The notes beneath the pieces are model-generated. The model did not search any database. It was not told the origin of the DNA and was given only the letters and a program-made list of their open reading frames with translations. This document shows positions 10,967 to 21,069 of a DNA stretch of 64,000 bases, in pieces (within the stretch, counting starts at the first letter, position 1; every line of letters starts with the position of its first letter). The position numbers were made by a program, and so were the translations under genes. Source of the DNA: Limanda limanda (lineage: Eukaryota; Chordata; Actinopteri; Pleuronectiformes; Pleuronectidae); NCBI RefSeq assembly GCF_963576545.1, contig NC_083651.1, positions 7,981,886 to 8,045,885 of the forward strand, read 5' to 3'.

Positions 10967-13900
10967 AACACTGACCTTAACCATCACATAAAGAAATGTA
11001 ATTGAGGCCGTAATAAAAATAAGTACAATTCAATATATAGAATTTGAATAAAGAAATTTTAAAAGTTTTGTAACAGCAAACTAATGCTGATCCCAGAATG
11101 ACTAATGTCAGGTGATTGTTATCGTCTGTCAACATGTTTGTTTTTTTCCAAATATGAGAAGAGCCAGTCTGGTCTAATTCAACAAGTATTTATTAAGAAG
11201 CAATGAAAAGTTAACAGCATAGCTATGGGCTCTCATGCACAGCCCCAGCTAAATCACTAGCACGATGATTGTCATAATTATAACAGTAGGTATAATTTGA
11301 TTGGTCAAAATAATGAAGGGGTGTCACCACTAGGGTTGCAAGATTCCGGGAATATTCAAAGTTGGAAACTTTCAATGGGAATTAACGGGAATTAACGGGA
11401 ATAAACTGGAAATGTTGTGGGTAATTTATACTAACTGTATTTACCTTGTCATATACAGACATAAATATAAACATTTTGTTGTGTCATAGGCTGATTTGAG
11501 CCCTGAGGAAACTTTGGGCACTTGACTATATGCTTCTGCATCGTCGTGTCATTCTTAACATAGGTCTTTGCACAGTATTTGCAGATGTACTACAGCAGGC
11601 CTCAATAGCCCTGCTGTAGTAAGAAGGATGCTGGGAGTTATCTGTGCATGTGATGGAAGAATGCACAGTGGAGGGTTGAAATTCAACGTGCAGTGTGTGC
11701 TGCATTCTCTATCGGCTGTATGTTCTGTTTGTGTAAACATTCGGATCCTCCAAACCAAAACAACGTGACTGTCTGTCCCCCAGAACCTGGGGCAGCTGCT
11801 TGAACTCTGTGTGATGTTGAATCAGTCTAAGGAAGTTATGCTTTAATAGAAAAGTTAAGTATGAGAACAAGTTAAAGTGCAGTGTATAGTATGTCACAGA
11901 TTTATCCCACAACAGGCAGCGGCTCTTATCAGACCTTTTATCAAGACAGGTGTGAGACTGACCAGCGAGGTGACACACACATAGGGTTGCAAAATACCGG
12001 GAATATTCAAACTTGGAAACTTTCCATGGGAATTAACGGGAATTAATGGGAATAAACGGGAATTAACGGGAATAAACTGAAATGTTGTGGGTAATTTATA
12101 CTAACTATATTCACCTTGTCATATACAGACATAAATATAAACATTTGTTTTTGTCATAGGCTGATTTGAGCCCTGAGGAAATTTTGTGAACTTGAGTATA
12201 TGCTTCTGCATCGTTGTGTCATTCTTAACATAGGTTTTGCACAGTATTTGCTAATGTACACAGCCTTTCCTTCTACATTGGATGGGGTGAAATGTCTCCA
12301 CACATGAGATAGTGCACGTGGCTTTGTTCTGTAGAATAAGACGAGAAAAAAGTTTGTAAAAAAACACTAATGCAATGCCAGAGATATAAATAATTAGCCA
12401 AACAATTGGAATCGTCTGTAAAAGTATTTTACAATTGATGGATAAATGAATGGAAATAGGCTAGATGAACAGATGAACAATCCTCAATCAGCATGCTAAT
12501 ATGTTTTCCCCAGTAATATCATCGAAACTTACCTGACTAGTCCTTCACTCTACAGCAGGTTTCAACAGCCCTGCTGTAGTGTGAAGGATGCTGGGAGTTA
12601 TCTGTGCATGTGATGGAAGAATGCACAGTGGAGGGTTGAAATTCAACGTGCAGCGTGTGCTGTATTCCATACATCTTTAAAATAGAGTTTTGAATGATGT
12701 TTTTATTGCTCAGCGTTTAATTTGCTTATTTTTATTTTTTTTTTCAAAATTCCTGAGCTTAACTTTCCGCCCCCTTGCAACATTACACACACACATTCTA
12801 ACTTTAAGATTAACACCAAACAGCAATGGTTATTATAAATCATTTTTTGTGAAGGCCATAAATCTGACCCAAACTGCTCCTGCCCCCACCCTCCTTTCAT
12901 GTGTTTAGAGTACAGTTCCTTAACCATCTTCACAGACACAGACACACAGACAAGCTACAATTTAAAATCATAACATCTCCAACTGATAGATCTCCAGTAT
13001 TTGAAGTTGTAGAACTTCTCCCAGCCCTGGTTGGAAGTGTCCCCCTCTGTGTTCAGGGTCGTGTGTGTGAGCGCGCCCAGTGTGTACCAGAAGCTGAAGC
13101 AGGGCGTGGTGGACGGCTCGGACCGGGTGTCCGCCGTCGTGTTGGAGTACGACCGCCGCTTCGCCACCTACGGAGACGACTTCATCTTCTACGACTACAA
13201 GCAGCCGCTGTCTCTGCCGGCCAGCGTGGCTCCTCAGAGCTTCGACCTGGTCCTGGCCGACCCCCCCTACCTGTCCGAGGAGTGTCTGAGCAAAGTGGCC
13301 CAAACCATCAAGTACCTGAGTAAAGGCAAAGTGCTGCTCTGCACAGGTGAGAGGAAGAACATCACAAAACCCCGGCCTGTGTTTCTCTTGTCTATTTTTT
13401 ACACTTCTGCATGTATTAGCTTTAAACTAACAATCTTCACCTTAAAGGTTCAGTGTGTAATATTTAAGTGAAAGGGGTCTATCTCTAGATATTGAATATT
13501 AAATAATCCAAATGATTTTTTCGCTACTGTGTTTCATCTGAATTGAACGAATCGTGGTTGTCTTTACCCTAGAATGAGCCCTTTATATTCAAACACTTCA
13601 TATTTACATCAGGAGTTTTATGACAACTGGAGCTACCACAGGTTCTCTCTCATGTACAACACTCTGCTCCATATACTGGAACACTTACTTCACATCATAT
13701 GTGATATGTGTTAATATAAACCATATTGATATTATATATCATTTTATACAATAATATTGTATTTTGCACACTCTGTCTACATATTCTTACACTCATAGTA
13801 TATTATATTATCTATTGTATAGTCAAATACTTATATTTATACCTCTACTATATATCATATATTATATCATACTCTCTGTATATTCTTTGTATATGTAAGT

Positions 13901-14283
13901 CTATATACACATATTTATACATGTGTACATGTTATTATTATATTTACTATTATTATTATATATACTGTTGCTGCCATTATTACTATATACTGCTATTATA
14001 TTGGTATAATTACTATCATATATAAATATATATTATGTTATATTATATACTATATATACTGAACTATTTTTATATACTGTCTAACAATAACATTACCATC
14101 ATATCATCAGTACTATTACCATCATCTTGCCACTGCACCTTATCTACCTATTTATCTTGTGTTTCTGTTTTTATTCTTTCTACCTCAATATTTTTTATTT
14201 TATTCTATTGTATTGTATTTTATTTAATTCAAATATACCGGCTGCTATGACGACTTAATTTCCCTTCAGGGATGAATAAAGTA

Positions 14284-14333
<50 letters not shown>

Positions 14334-14652
14334 GTTTGGAAGGGGAGGGTGAGGTGAGGGGTGTTCAGCTGCAATTCGCAACTTCACCACTGGATGTCAC
14401 TAAATTCTACACAGTGAACCTTTAAACTAACGCCCTTCATGTTAAACACTAAGCAACTACGCTTCACTTCCTGTTCCATGAGCAGCTTTTAACACCTGAT
14501 TTTTCTTCTGTTGTGCAGGAGCCATGATGGAGAATCTGGCCAAAGAGCTTCTGGGTGTAACAAAGTGCAGCTTCCTGCCGCAGCACAACAGGAACTTGTC
14601 CAATGAGTTCCGCTGCTTCGTCAACTATCCGTCTGTCCTGCTGAGGAGCTGA
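10452..14652 (+). CDS. EEF1AKMT1: EEF1A lysine methyltransferase 1 (complete, 4 exons)
   Basis: This is the vertebrate protein once called N6AMT2. It is an S-adenosylmethionine-dependent methyltransferase that in humans modifies a lysine of elongation factor eEF1A in the cytoplasm. Exons are 10452-10595, 10845-10927, 13057-13346 and 14519-14652. Joined, they give 216 residues; the human protein has 214. The N-terminus is acidic ([10 protein letters not shown]) and is followed by [15 protein letters not shown]. The Rossmann-like fold follows, including [10 protein letters not shown]. The DPPY catalytic motif sits at residues 144-147 within [12 protein letters not shown]. The third exon is markedly GC-rich compared with its introns. 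The start is supported by family alignment and by length. The gene lies on the same strand as XPO4 and converges on IL17D. Intron 2 and intron 3 are loaded with transposon sequence, but coding exons are intact. Confidence 0.97.
11332..11714 (+). mobile_element. hAT-like non-autonomous element, copy 1 (internally deleted)
   Basis: The copy begins TAGGGTTGCAAGATTCCGGG and shares its first ~250 bp and its last ~120 bp with copy 2 at 11982. It lacks the middle part of copy 2 (about 12258-12540). The reverse strand contains a degraded piece related to the BED-type zinc finger of copy 3 at 17974-18290. The far end and target duplication were not resolved. Confidence 0.7.
11982..12670 (+). mobile_element. 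hAT-like non-autonomous element, copy 2
   Basis: The copy begins TAGGGTTGCAAAATACCGGG, in the same orientation as copy 1 and only about 270 bp after it, in EEF1AKMT1 intron 2. The middle section (around 12185-12320) is the reverse complement of the BED-finger coding stretch in copy 3. The final ~120 bp ('ATGCTGGGAGTTATCTGTGC') match the end of copy 1. Confidence 0.7.
13660..14333 (+). mobile_element. AT-rich LINE/SINE-like 3' end, copy A, ending in (TCTA)n
   Basis: The copy is nearly identical to 39511-40172. It ends 'CTTCAGGGATGAATAAAGTA' followed by TCTA repeats (14285-14332), a form typical of teleost LINE 3' tails. The internal open frames are an effect of AT-rich sequence. The body is a tail without recognisable reverse transcriptase. 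Confidence 0.8.
14285..14332 (+). repeat. (TCTA)n microsatellite, about 12 units
   Basis: Perfect tetranucleotide run at the 3' tail of the LINE-like element. Confidence 0.95.
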
Positions 14653-14998
14653 AGCTCCAGCTGATCAGGAATCTGAGTGTTGGCTGCTGCTTCCTGAGCA
14701 CCTCACACAGACACTTTACAGCTGTGGTTTAAACTCAAAGTTATAACTTTGATACGTGAGGAAAAAACATGTCTTGCTTCAAAATGTCAAAAAGTCCACT
14801 GACTTACATTGAAATGACTGGACATTAGTTTAGGTTCATAATGTCCTGTATGGTTAACTTATTTCGAGGTTTTGCTGCTTTTATCTGTTTTATGTCGTTT
14901 TACATTAAATATATTTCAGTCGCTGTTTCAACAAAACCAGCAAATTGAAGATATCAACTTGGACTCTGAAAACTAATTTATTTTAATGTTATTTTATG

Positions 14999-15008
14999 AA
15001 TAAATAAA
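14999..15008 (+). terminator. EEF1AKMT1: Polyadenylation signal of EEF1AKMT1
   Basis: AATAAATAAA lies about 350 bp after the stop codon, the first strong signal. The stretch 15010-15800 that follows is AT-rich intergenic sequence between two converging genes, in which I see no gene. Confidence 0.6.
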
Positions 15009-15812
15009 AAGATAAATAATCATGTGTGGAAAAAAAGCTGTAAAATAACTTAGAAAATTGAAGCAGTTCTTGTTTCCTGAAAATACAAATGAGAAACAAA
15101 GGAGTATTAAATGTTTGTGTAGCTTTGACTCTCTTCTCTCTGCAAACGACACCAACAACTGCTCAACTTTAAACCAAAGTACTGCAAATATGATGTTATT
15201 CAACATGTAATGAAACTTTAAGTGGTTTCCCACTAGTTTTTATGTATTATGTTTACAACATAAGTGATTCAAACAGTAAGAGTTTTTTGATTATATAATT
15301 GTGTTTTTGTTCCATCCTGTTATTTAATCAAAAATATGAAATATTTGGAGATAATCACATTTTATTATAATGATTAAATGTTTCTCGGTGAAATCCACTG
15401 TTTACTTTTCTTTTCTCATCAAATTCAATCAGTTTATCAGCAACAGATATTTAGTTTCACTAAAATCCCTGGATTGTGTTTTATGTTGAAATGACATATT
15501 TAAATATTAGTTTAAATTACTTAAATGATTTAAGTGGGACTGAAAAGTGTTTTAACACCAGTAGATGGCAGCAGTGATCAGGTCACTGATAATACAGACT
15601 GGTTTTATTCCACAGGTTAACGTGTGTTTCATTCTTAAAGGTCAATCCACCTTAAGTACAAATAAACACATTCTCATGGTTTCTCGTCCTGCAGATAGTT
15701 TTGGTTAAATGATTTTTGTACAACTGTCGTCAAAACACACTTTCTTGAGTCCAGGTCAAGTCCAAGTTCGGGTCCAAATCAAGTCGAGAAGGAAAGAAAG
15801 GATGAAATTAAG

Positions 15813-15818
15813 TTTATT
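15813..15818 (-). terminator. IL17D: Candidate polyadenylation signal of IL17D
   Basis: TTTATT on the plus strand is AATAAA on the minus strand, about 550 bp after the IL17D stop codon. If used, the IL17D and EEF1AKMT1 transcripts end about 800 bp apart, tail to tail. Confidence 0.45.
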
Positions 15819-15949
15819 CTTTTCTGATGTGAAAACATTTGAGGCGTTTATCAAGGATGAGGAAAAGTAAATCAAACCTTATATCATCCGAATAAGAGAG
15901 TTTAGGGAAGCAGGTCAAATCATTACATTTATTTATTACATTTACTTCC

Positions 15950-16235
15950 ACGCCGGCGACAGCCTGTGGGTCAGAGGTTTTATGTTTTCCGGATGTCTGT
16001 CCGTTCGCCCCATTCTTGTGAACACGATATATCAAGAACGCCTTGAGGGATTGTCTTCAAATTGGGTACAGACATCCAGTTTGACTCATGGATGAACTGA
16101 TTAGAAACATCTCAGAAACAACTCGAGAGAATTTCTCATTTGGTCGGACAGAGTCAAAGATGAATTGATTCGATTTTGGGGGGTTGAAGGTCACAGTGGC
16201 CTCACAAAACCTGTTGTTGGCCTCTTGAAGATTAT
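15950..16235 (+). repeat. Dispersed teleost repeat, same family as 2550, 50880 and 59765
   Basis: The copy has the family opening 'GCCGGCGACAGCCTGTGGGT', then 'AACACGATATATCAAGAACG' and 'GGATGAACTGATTAGAA', and ends in a 'GAAGGTCACAGTGGCCTCAC' phrase. It falls in the predicted IL17D 3' UTR or just beside it. Confidence 0.65.
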
Positions 16236-16369
16236 ATCTGAAGACTGACTCAAAGATGAACTGATGTTATAGACTGAAATTGTTCTGGTTGGCTGTAATT
16301 CTGGTTTGTAGTGACAGTGGAAGATAAGGGAAACACACAGATGTGGATGAGGTGCAGAAGCTGCTTTCT

Positions 16370-18680
16370 TCACACTTTCTTGGCTGCAGACATGAGCGGT
16401 CTCCTGGCTTTAGGCCCGGCTCTCTCCAGGCTCTGGTTGCTGCTGTGTGCGTCCCTCTCTTTCTGCAGCAGCGGCACACAGGTGCAGCCCACGGCCACAG
16501 AGACATAGATCTCATTGTAGGAATGGCGGCCTCCGACACAGGAGCCAGTTCGCCTCAGGATGACGGTGGGAGCGTAGACCGGGGTGCTGCGGAACTGGTG
16601 GCTCTCCTCTCCCATCAGGCAGCCCTTACACAGGCAGTAGGCCTCCGGGATGTAGCGGGGGTACCTGCTGGGGTCGTACGACAGCCTGCAAACACAAATT
16701 ACATTGCAACACTAATAAATGCTTTAATTACAGGACAAGCTCATATCAACACAATAAAGTTCCTCCAAAGGCCTTTTCTGTTCAGGTGTGAGCAGATCTG
16801 ACTCCTTTTCCTTTTTAAAATGTCTCTTCTCAGGACTTTGGGTCTGAAATAACTTTGAACTTCTTAAAACGGTTCATGCTTTTTATCCGAACTCTGATTA
16901 CTGACTAGTTTGCTATGTTAGAATGTTTTATTTTATTATATCTTACTCTTTTCTCACCTGTGCCATTCTTGTTGTTATATTTCTGACCTTATGTTGTCTA
17001 ACGTTGACAAAACTCCATCTGGCCTCTCATCCTCTTTTAAATCTTTTTAAGGCAAAGAGACAGTGAGAGTTTCTAACATTTTCACTCTTATATTTCTGCC
17101 CTAATGTCTGAGCTTCAAACTGCTCTTTATTGTTTCTTATCGTTCGCTTTCAACTCCAATTTTTTTAATCTTTTAGACTAAAGCCATTTGTATCTGAGTT
17201 TTATCAATAAAGTTTATAATTATAATTTATATATTTTTAGATAGAAACTTTCTGTCAAACTAATATATTCTTTTGTTTAATCACAGTGTAAATTGCAACT
17301 GAGATACATCATTGAGCTGCATTGGAAGCACATGTCCGAAAACATCATAATATCATATTATAATAACAATAACTTTATTTGTATTGCATTGAATCCTGCT
17401 CCCTTCAGCCCCATGCTCCCTCCCTCTCACCTGTAGGCCCAGGGGGAGATGCTGAGCAGGGTTTTTTTTTTAAATATTTTATTTTCAGTTTTATATGTAA
17501 TGTGTACAAACAAACATATCAGTATACCAACAGTATAGAGACATAACAAAGGACAACAAAGGACAACAAAGGACAAAGTGCCCCCCTCCCCCAAAAAAAT
17601 AAAAAATAAAAATAATAAAAAGGTCAGTGTTCAATGTCAATACAAACAACTACATTAAGTCATTGAGTATTTGGTGTAAGAGATGTACCAATATGGTCTA
17701 AATATGGCTGCCAAATTTTCAAAAAGGTGTTATATTGTTTTCTGAGACAATAAGTGATTTTTCCCAGGGGGATGCAACTATTCATCTCAACAGACCACCT
17801 GTCAATAAGAAGAGGGGAGTCAGATTTCCATGACACTGCAATGCACTTCTTAGCCACACATAGAGCAACTTCAGTGAATTTGAGTTGTGCATTGGTTAGA
17901 GAACAACGAATACTTGTTAAGTTCCCCAATAAACAAAGTCCAGCTGCTCTCACCTGTAGGCCCAGGGGGAGATCTCATGTGTGGAGACATTTCACCCCAT
18001 CCAATGTAGAAGGAAAGGCTGTGTGCATTTGCAAATACTGTGCAAAGACCTATGTTAAGAATGACACAACGATGCAGAAGCATATAGTCAAGTGCCCAAA
18101 GTTTCAGGGCTCAAATCAGCCTATGACAAAACAAAATGTTTATATCTAATGTCTGTATATGACAAGGTAAATACAGTTAGTATAAATTACCCACAACCTT
18201 TCCAGTTTATTCCTGTAAATTCACGTTAATTCCCGTTAATTCCCATGGAAAGTTTCCAACCTTGAATATTCCCGGAATTTTGCAACCCTAATCATATTAT
18301 AATGAAAATAACTTTATTTGTATTGTATTGTATCCAGCTCCCTTCAGCCCCATGCTCCCTCCATCTCACCTGTAGGCCCAGGGGGAGATGCTGAGCAGGT
18401 TGACCGGGAGGCGGCTCTTGCTCTCGGCCGGAGACGGACGCGCGGTGCCCGGGCAGCTCCGGTTCAGTTTGTCCTGCGGCTCCAGCTGCAACGCGTGATG
18501 GAAGGCGCTCATCACTCCCACCGAGAGCCGGCCGAACATCTGCTCCAGGATCTCCTCCGGCAGGTCCGTGCAGGCCCGGGTCCTGGGGGCCTTCTTCCGG
18601 ACCCGACTGGCCGCTGCAGCCGCCGCCGTGCCGGGCACCAGCAGCAGCAGCAGCAGCAGGACGCGGAGCGGACGCGCCAT
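16370..18680 (-). CDS. IL17D: Interleukin-17D (complete, 2 coding exons)
   Basis: IL-17D is a secreted cystine-knot cytokine. Reading on the minus strand, exon 1 is 18680-18370 and exon 2 is 16685-16370, giving 208 residues against 202 in human. Residues 1-25 are a signal peptide, a poly-leucine core followed by an alanine run. Family landmarks are LPEEILEQMFGRLSVGV and SAFHHALQLEP in exon 1, and PWAYRLSYDPSRYP across the splice join. Exon 2 carries EAYCLCKGCL, RSTPVYAPTVILRRT and the GCTCVP motif. The cysteines expected for the knot are present. The joined frame is uninterrupted. I chose the ATG at 18680 because it opens the signal peptide directly; an in-frame ATG at 18710 would add ten residues (MGFGTKRRAA). 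The intron contains an L1, a hAT fragment and two extra copies of the exon-1 donor. Confidence 0.95.
17343..17460 (-). repeat. Duplicate of the IL17D exon-1 end, splice donor and adjacent intron (copy X1)
   Basis: This ~118-bp stretch repeats 18292-18406 with few differences. It holds the last ~31 bp of IL17D coding exon 1, the donor (CTACAG then GTGAGA on the minus strand) and the following ~80 bp of intron. It cannot encode a full exon because it has no acceptor and only the exon end. Confidence 0.9.
17461..17940 (-). mobile_element. 5'-truncated L1/Tx1-like retrotransposon
   Basis: On the minus strand a frame of about 97 codons (17953-17660) includes VALCVAKKCIAVSWKS and NTFLKIWQPYLDHI, which resemble the C-terminus of teleost L1 ORF2. 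It is followed by a 3' UTR and a poly-A tail (the T-run at 17462-17471 on the plus strand). The element is flanked on both sides by copies of the IL17D exon end, which look like long target duplications. Confidence 0.75.
17947..17973 (-). repeat. Third, partial copy of the IL17D exon-1 donor (copy X2)
   Basis: These 27 bp are identical to 17424-17450 and include the same donor site (CTACAG/GTGAGA on the minus strand). The match breaks off where the hAT fragment begins. Confidence 0.9.
17974..18290 (+). mobile_element. hAT fragment with a BED-type zinc-finger coding remnant (copy 3)
   Basis: The right end is the reverse complement of the start of copies 1 and 2 ('CCGGAATTTTGCAACCCTA'). A plus-strand frame ending at 18149 reads [14 protein letters not shown], then [18 protein letters not shown] and IVKC. 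That is the C-x2-C...H-x3-C pattern of a BED finger, the DNA-binding domain of many hAT transposases. No catalytic domain remains, so it is an immobile fragment. Confidence 0.75.
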
Positions 18681-19300
18681 CGCTGCGCGCCGCTTGGTGC
18701 CAAAGCCCACAGAGGAAAGGTTCCTGCTCGTCTCTCTCTACTAAAAGACGACGAGTCCCCCAAACACCAGAGAGCTGTAGTGAGGAGCGAGGTCAGTGTC
18801 CTCTGTTAGAATCCACTGGGACGTGTGAAGCCAGCAGCAGGCGGAGACTCCACAGTCCTGGAGACCCGGGCGCACCGCCAGGGGAACATGTCTGCACCGG
18901 AGCGTCGCTAGGAGGAAGAATTCCCTTTGGAACAGAAAATATTACCGCGCTGGTAGTTTTTCCACACTTGCTGCTTTCTGGGTGTGACGAGAAAGGGCCA
19001 TGGAGAGGGTTTCTCTGGTGCGTTTCTGCAGCGAGGCGTGCGTAAAACCCGATGGCGGCGTCAGTGCGCGCAGGAGACAGAGCGATCCACCATCCGGGAC
19101 AAGAGTCCAACTCCGAGATAAAGCTCCGTCTCCAACCCTTTATCTGCGGTGATGAACGAGTCCAGCCTCCATGAGAGCAGCTGCTGCCGGGAGGTCCGGA
19201 GGTTTGTTGGCTGTGTTTGGATCCTGGCGCCGCTCCACAGTCCTCTACCCCCCCCCCACGACATCAACTGGATCCACTTTTGTCCAACCTCTTATGTCAA
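18681..19300 (-). promoter_or_regulatory. IL17D: IL17D 5' UTR and GC-rich promoter region
   Basis: The 600 bp upstream of the IL17D start are much more GC-rich than the flanks and contain many CpG dinucleotides, for example around 18860-19090. This fits a CpG-island promoter for the minus-strand gene. No TATA box is obvious and the transcription start cannot be fixed from sequence alone. Confidence 0.5.
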
Positions 19301-19417
19301 GTGTCCACAAGCACAGACACACACAAAACACTTTCAAAAAGCTCAAACTCACATCTCTTTTAGTTCATCCCCTTGTCAGTATGTCATGTACTACAGTGTA
19401 TGCATGTAAGTCATTAA

Positions 19418-19849
19418 CAGAGGTGTCAATAGTATTCACATTCATTAATCAAGTAGACGTTTAGATACTAGGGTTTAAAAATATTTTTGTAGAAGTTGAA
19501 GTATCAACTCAAGCTTTTTACTTAAGTAAAAGTGTAAAAGTACTGGTTTCAAAACTACTTAAAGTATAAAAGTAAAAGTAATGTAAGGGAAAAAAAAATT
19601 CCCATTAAGGACAAACTCTTAAGCAGCGTCTTAGGGGGCCTATAGTGCACTACCCCCCCTCCTCCAAAAAACATTTTTCTAAAGGCCATTATGACTATAA
19701 TGTTTTATTAAAATGTTATGTTGAAAAATGTGGGATGCACTAGGCTACCCGTTTGAACTGCAAATATGGCAATGGAAAATTATAAAATTTTATTACAATG
19801 CAAATACATATATTGTTGGAAGAGACCTTTGGTCTCATCACTACCAATA

Positions 19850-19892
<43 letters not shown>

Positions 19893-20098
19893 CGTGTTGC
19901 CTTTTTTTGTGTGTGTTTTTGAATGATGACAAACCGGAATGAAAACAAGCCAAAATTAAATAGGAGTAACGAGGCTCCTATTTAAGTAAAAAGTAAAAAG
20001 TTGTCTGAAAAATAAATACTCCAGTAAAGTATAGATACCCAACATTTCTACTTAAGTAAGGTAACAAAGTATTTGTACTTCGTTACTTGACACCTCTG
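19418..20098 (+). mobile_element. Complete hAT-type MITE with perfect 8-bp target duplication
   Basis: The element starts CAGAGGTGTCAA and ends TTGACACCTCTG, a perfect 12-bp terminal inverted repeat. It is flanked on both sides by GTCATTAA (19410-19417 and 20099-20106), a perfect 8-bp target-site duplication, the hallmark of hAT transposition. Sub-terminal regions are rich in ACTTAAGTA and AAGTAAAAGT phrases. It is 681 bp long with no transposase frame. It carries an 18S-rRNA-like segment at 19850-19891. Confidence 0.93.
19850..19891 (+). other. 18S rRNA 3'-end fragment captured in a MITE
   Basis: A 42-bp stretch that includes AACTTGACTATCTAGAGG followed by AAGTAAAAGTCGTAACAAGG is identical, as far as I recall the sequence, to the highly conserved 3' end of vertebrate 18S rRNA (the region just before the dimethyl-A hairpin). 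The match stops at 'GTCGTG', where rRNA continues 'TTTCCG'. Sequence on either side is not rRNA-like. It is not a functional rRNA gene. Confidence 0.85.
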
Positions 20099-20330
20099 GT
20101 CATTAAGATTGATGTGAGAAAAAAAAAGCTTTAAATGATATTATGCTTGTAAAAATCCAGTTCAAACTTTATTCAGTGTTAACTTTCCACTGTATCCTCA
20201 GTTTGATCTGCTGCCTCGTTGAGGAAAACTTCAGATTAATGATGGGGTTTGTCAGAAATCATTTAGGGAAGCAGCTGGGACCAGGAAGTTGTTGGTTCTA
20301 TCCCTGGTTTGTCCAGAGAGATACTTCACC

Positions 20331-20764
20331 CAGGGTTCCTTCGGTCATGAAAAACCTGGAATAGTCATGGGATTGTAAAATGTGTATTTCCAGGCCTGGA
20401 AAGGTCCTGGGAAAAAATAAAATCCCAAAAGTTTTGGAAAAGTCATGGAAATTTGTTATATTCATATTTTCATGTCGTTCATTTACGCTGAGTTTTAAAT
20501 AATTCATATGCTTTTGAAGAAATACGCTCAAAATATAAGCAGGCATACGCTCTCAAACCTACTGAGTTAGTATGAGGGCGTATGCGTAAGGTATACTGTA
20601 TGCCTTAGAATTCTCATTGCTAGTTTAAATACTACATTTTGTCACGTTCTCATGTATACACCGAGATTTCACAAAATGTTTGGACATGGAAATTTGGTTT
20701 AAAGTTGTTGAAAAGTCATGGAAAAGTCATGGAAATCCATTGGTCAAAATGTGTATGAACCCTG
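20331..20764 (+). mobile_element. hAT-like MITE with CAGGGTTC ends
   Basis: The left end CAGGGTTCCTTCGGTCATG and the right end (reverse complement CAGGGTTCATACACATTTT) share an 8-bp inverted terminus. The interior repeats 'AAAAGTCATGGAAA' and 'CCTGGAA', a teleost repeat pattern. The flanking 8 bp do not match, so the target duplication has decayed or the ends are misplaced. Confidence 0.6.
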
Positions 20765-21069
20765 TTAACCGCCCCTGATGTCTGAGCCATCAGCGAGTTA
20801 ATAACATGTGAGAGAAAAGTATGAATGTGTGTACATACGTAGGTGGATGTGAATTGGACAGTAATGCACTTTGAGTGGTTGATAAGATGAGAAACAAAAA
20901 ACATTTATATTCTTTTTTAAAAAAAACCTCACCCATGGTTAATTGTTAGATAAATATTGTCTCTTTTAATCTTATTTGTAGCAAAAATGAATGAACAAAC
21001 AAGAAAATATAAATACTATACTACAAATAAACATTTTTTGGTACAAATTACAACGGGGCCTGTAATGGA

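Larger units (their letters stand above)
13442..14426 (+). mobile_element. MITE with ~25-bp terminal inverted repeats, split by another element
   Basis: The left end TTAAAGGTTCAGTGTGTAA and the reverse complement of the right end (TTTAAAGGTTCACTGTGTAG) are almost the same, as expected for terminal inverted repeats. A ~670-bp LINE-like element is inserted inside (13660-14333). The class is uncertain. The host positions are EEF1AKMT1 intron 3. Confidence 0.75.

Noticed and set aside
13726..14250. Tyrosine/isoleucine-rich frames, repeated at 39583-40141
   Set aside because: AT-rich LINE-like tail sequence present twice; no domain, no splice support.
14285..14332. Regularly spaced repeats as a CRISPR array
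   Set aside because: It is a TCTA microsatellite without spacers, in a vertebrate genome.
16343..16801. 152-codon plus-strand frame
   Set aside because: Antisense to IL17D exon 2, which has strong family evidence and a proper acceptor.
17754..18149. A single 131-codon gene across the IL17D intron
   Set aside because: The frame runs by chance from antisense L1 through the exon-end copy into the hAT BED remnant; it is a composite of three unrelated pieces.
19850..19891. Functional 18S rRNA gene
   Set aside because: Only 42 bp match and they sit inside a MITE with intact ends and target duplication.
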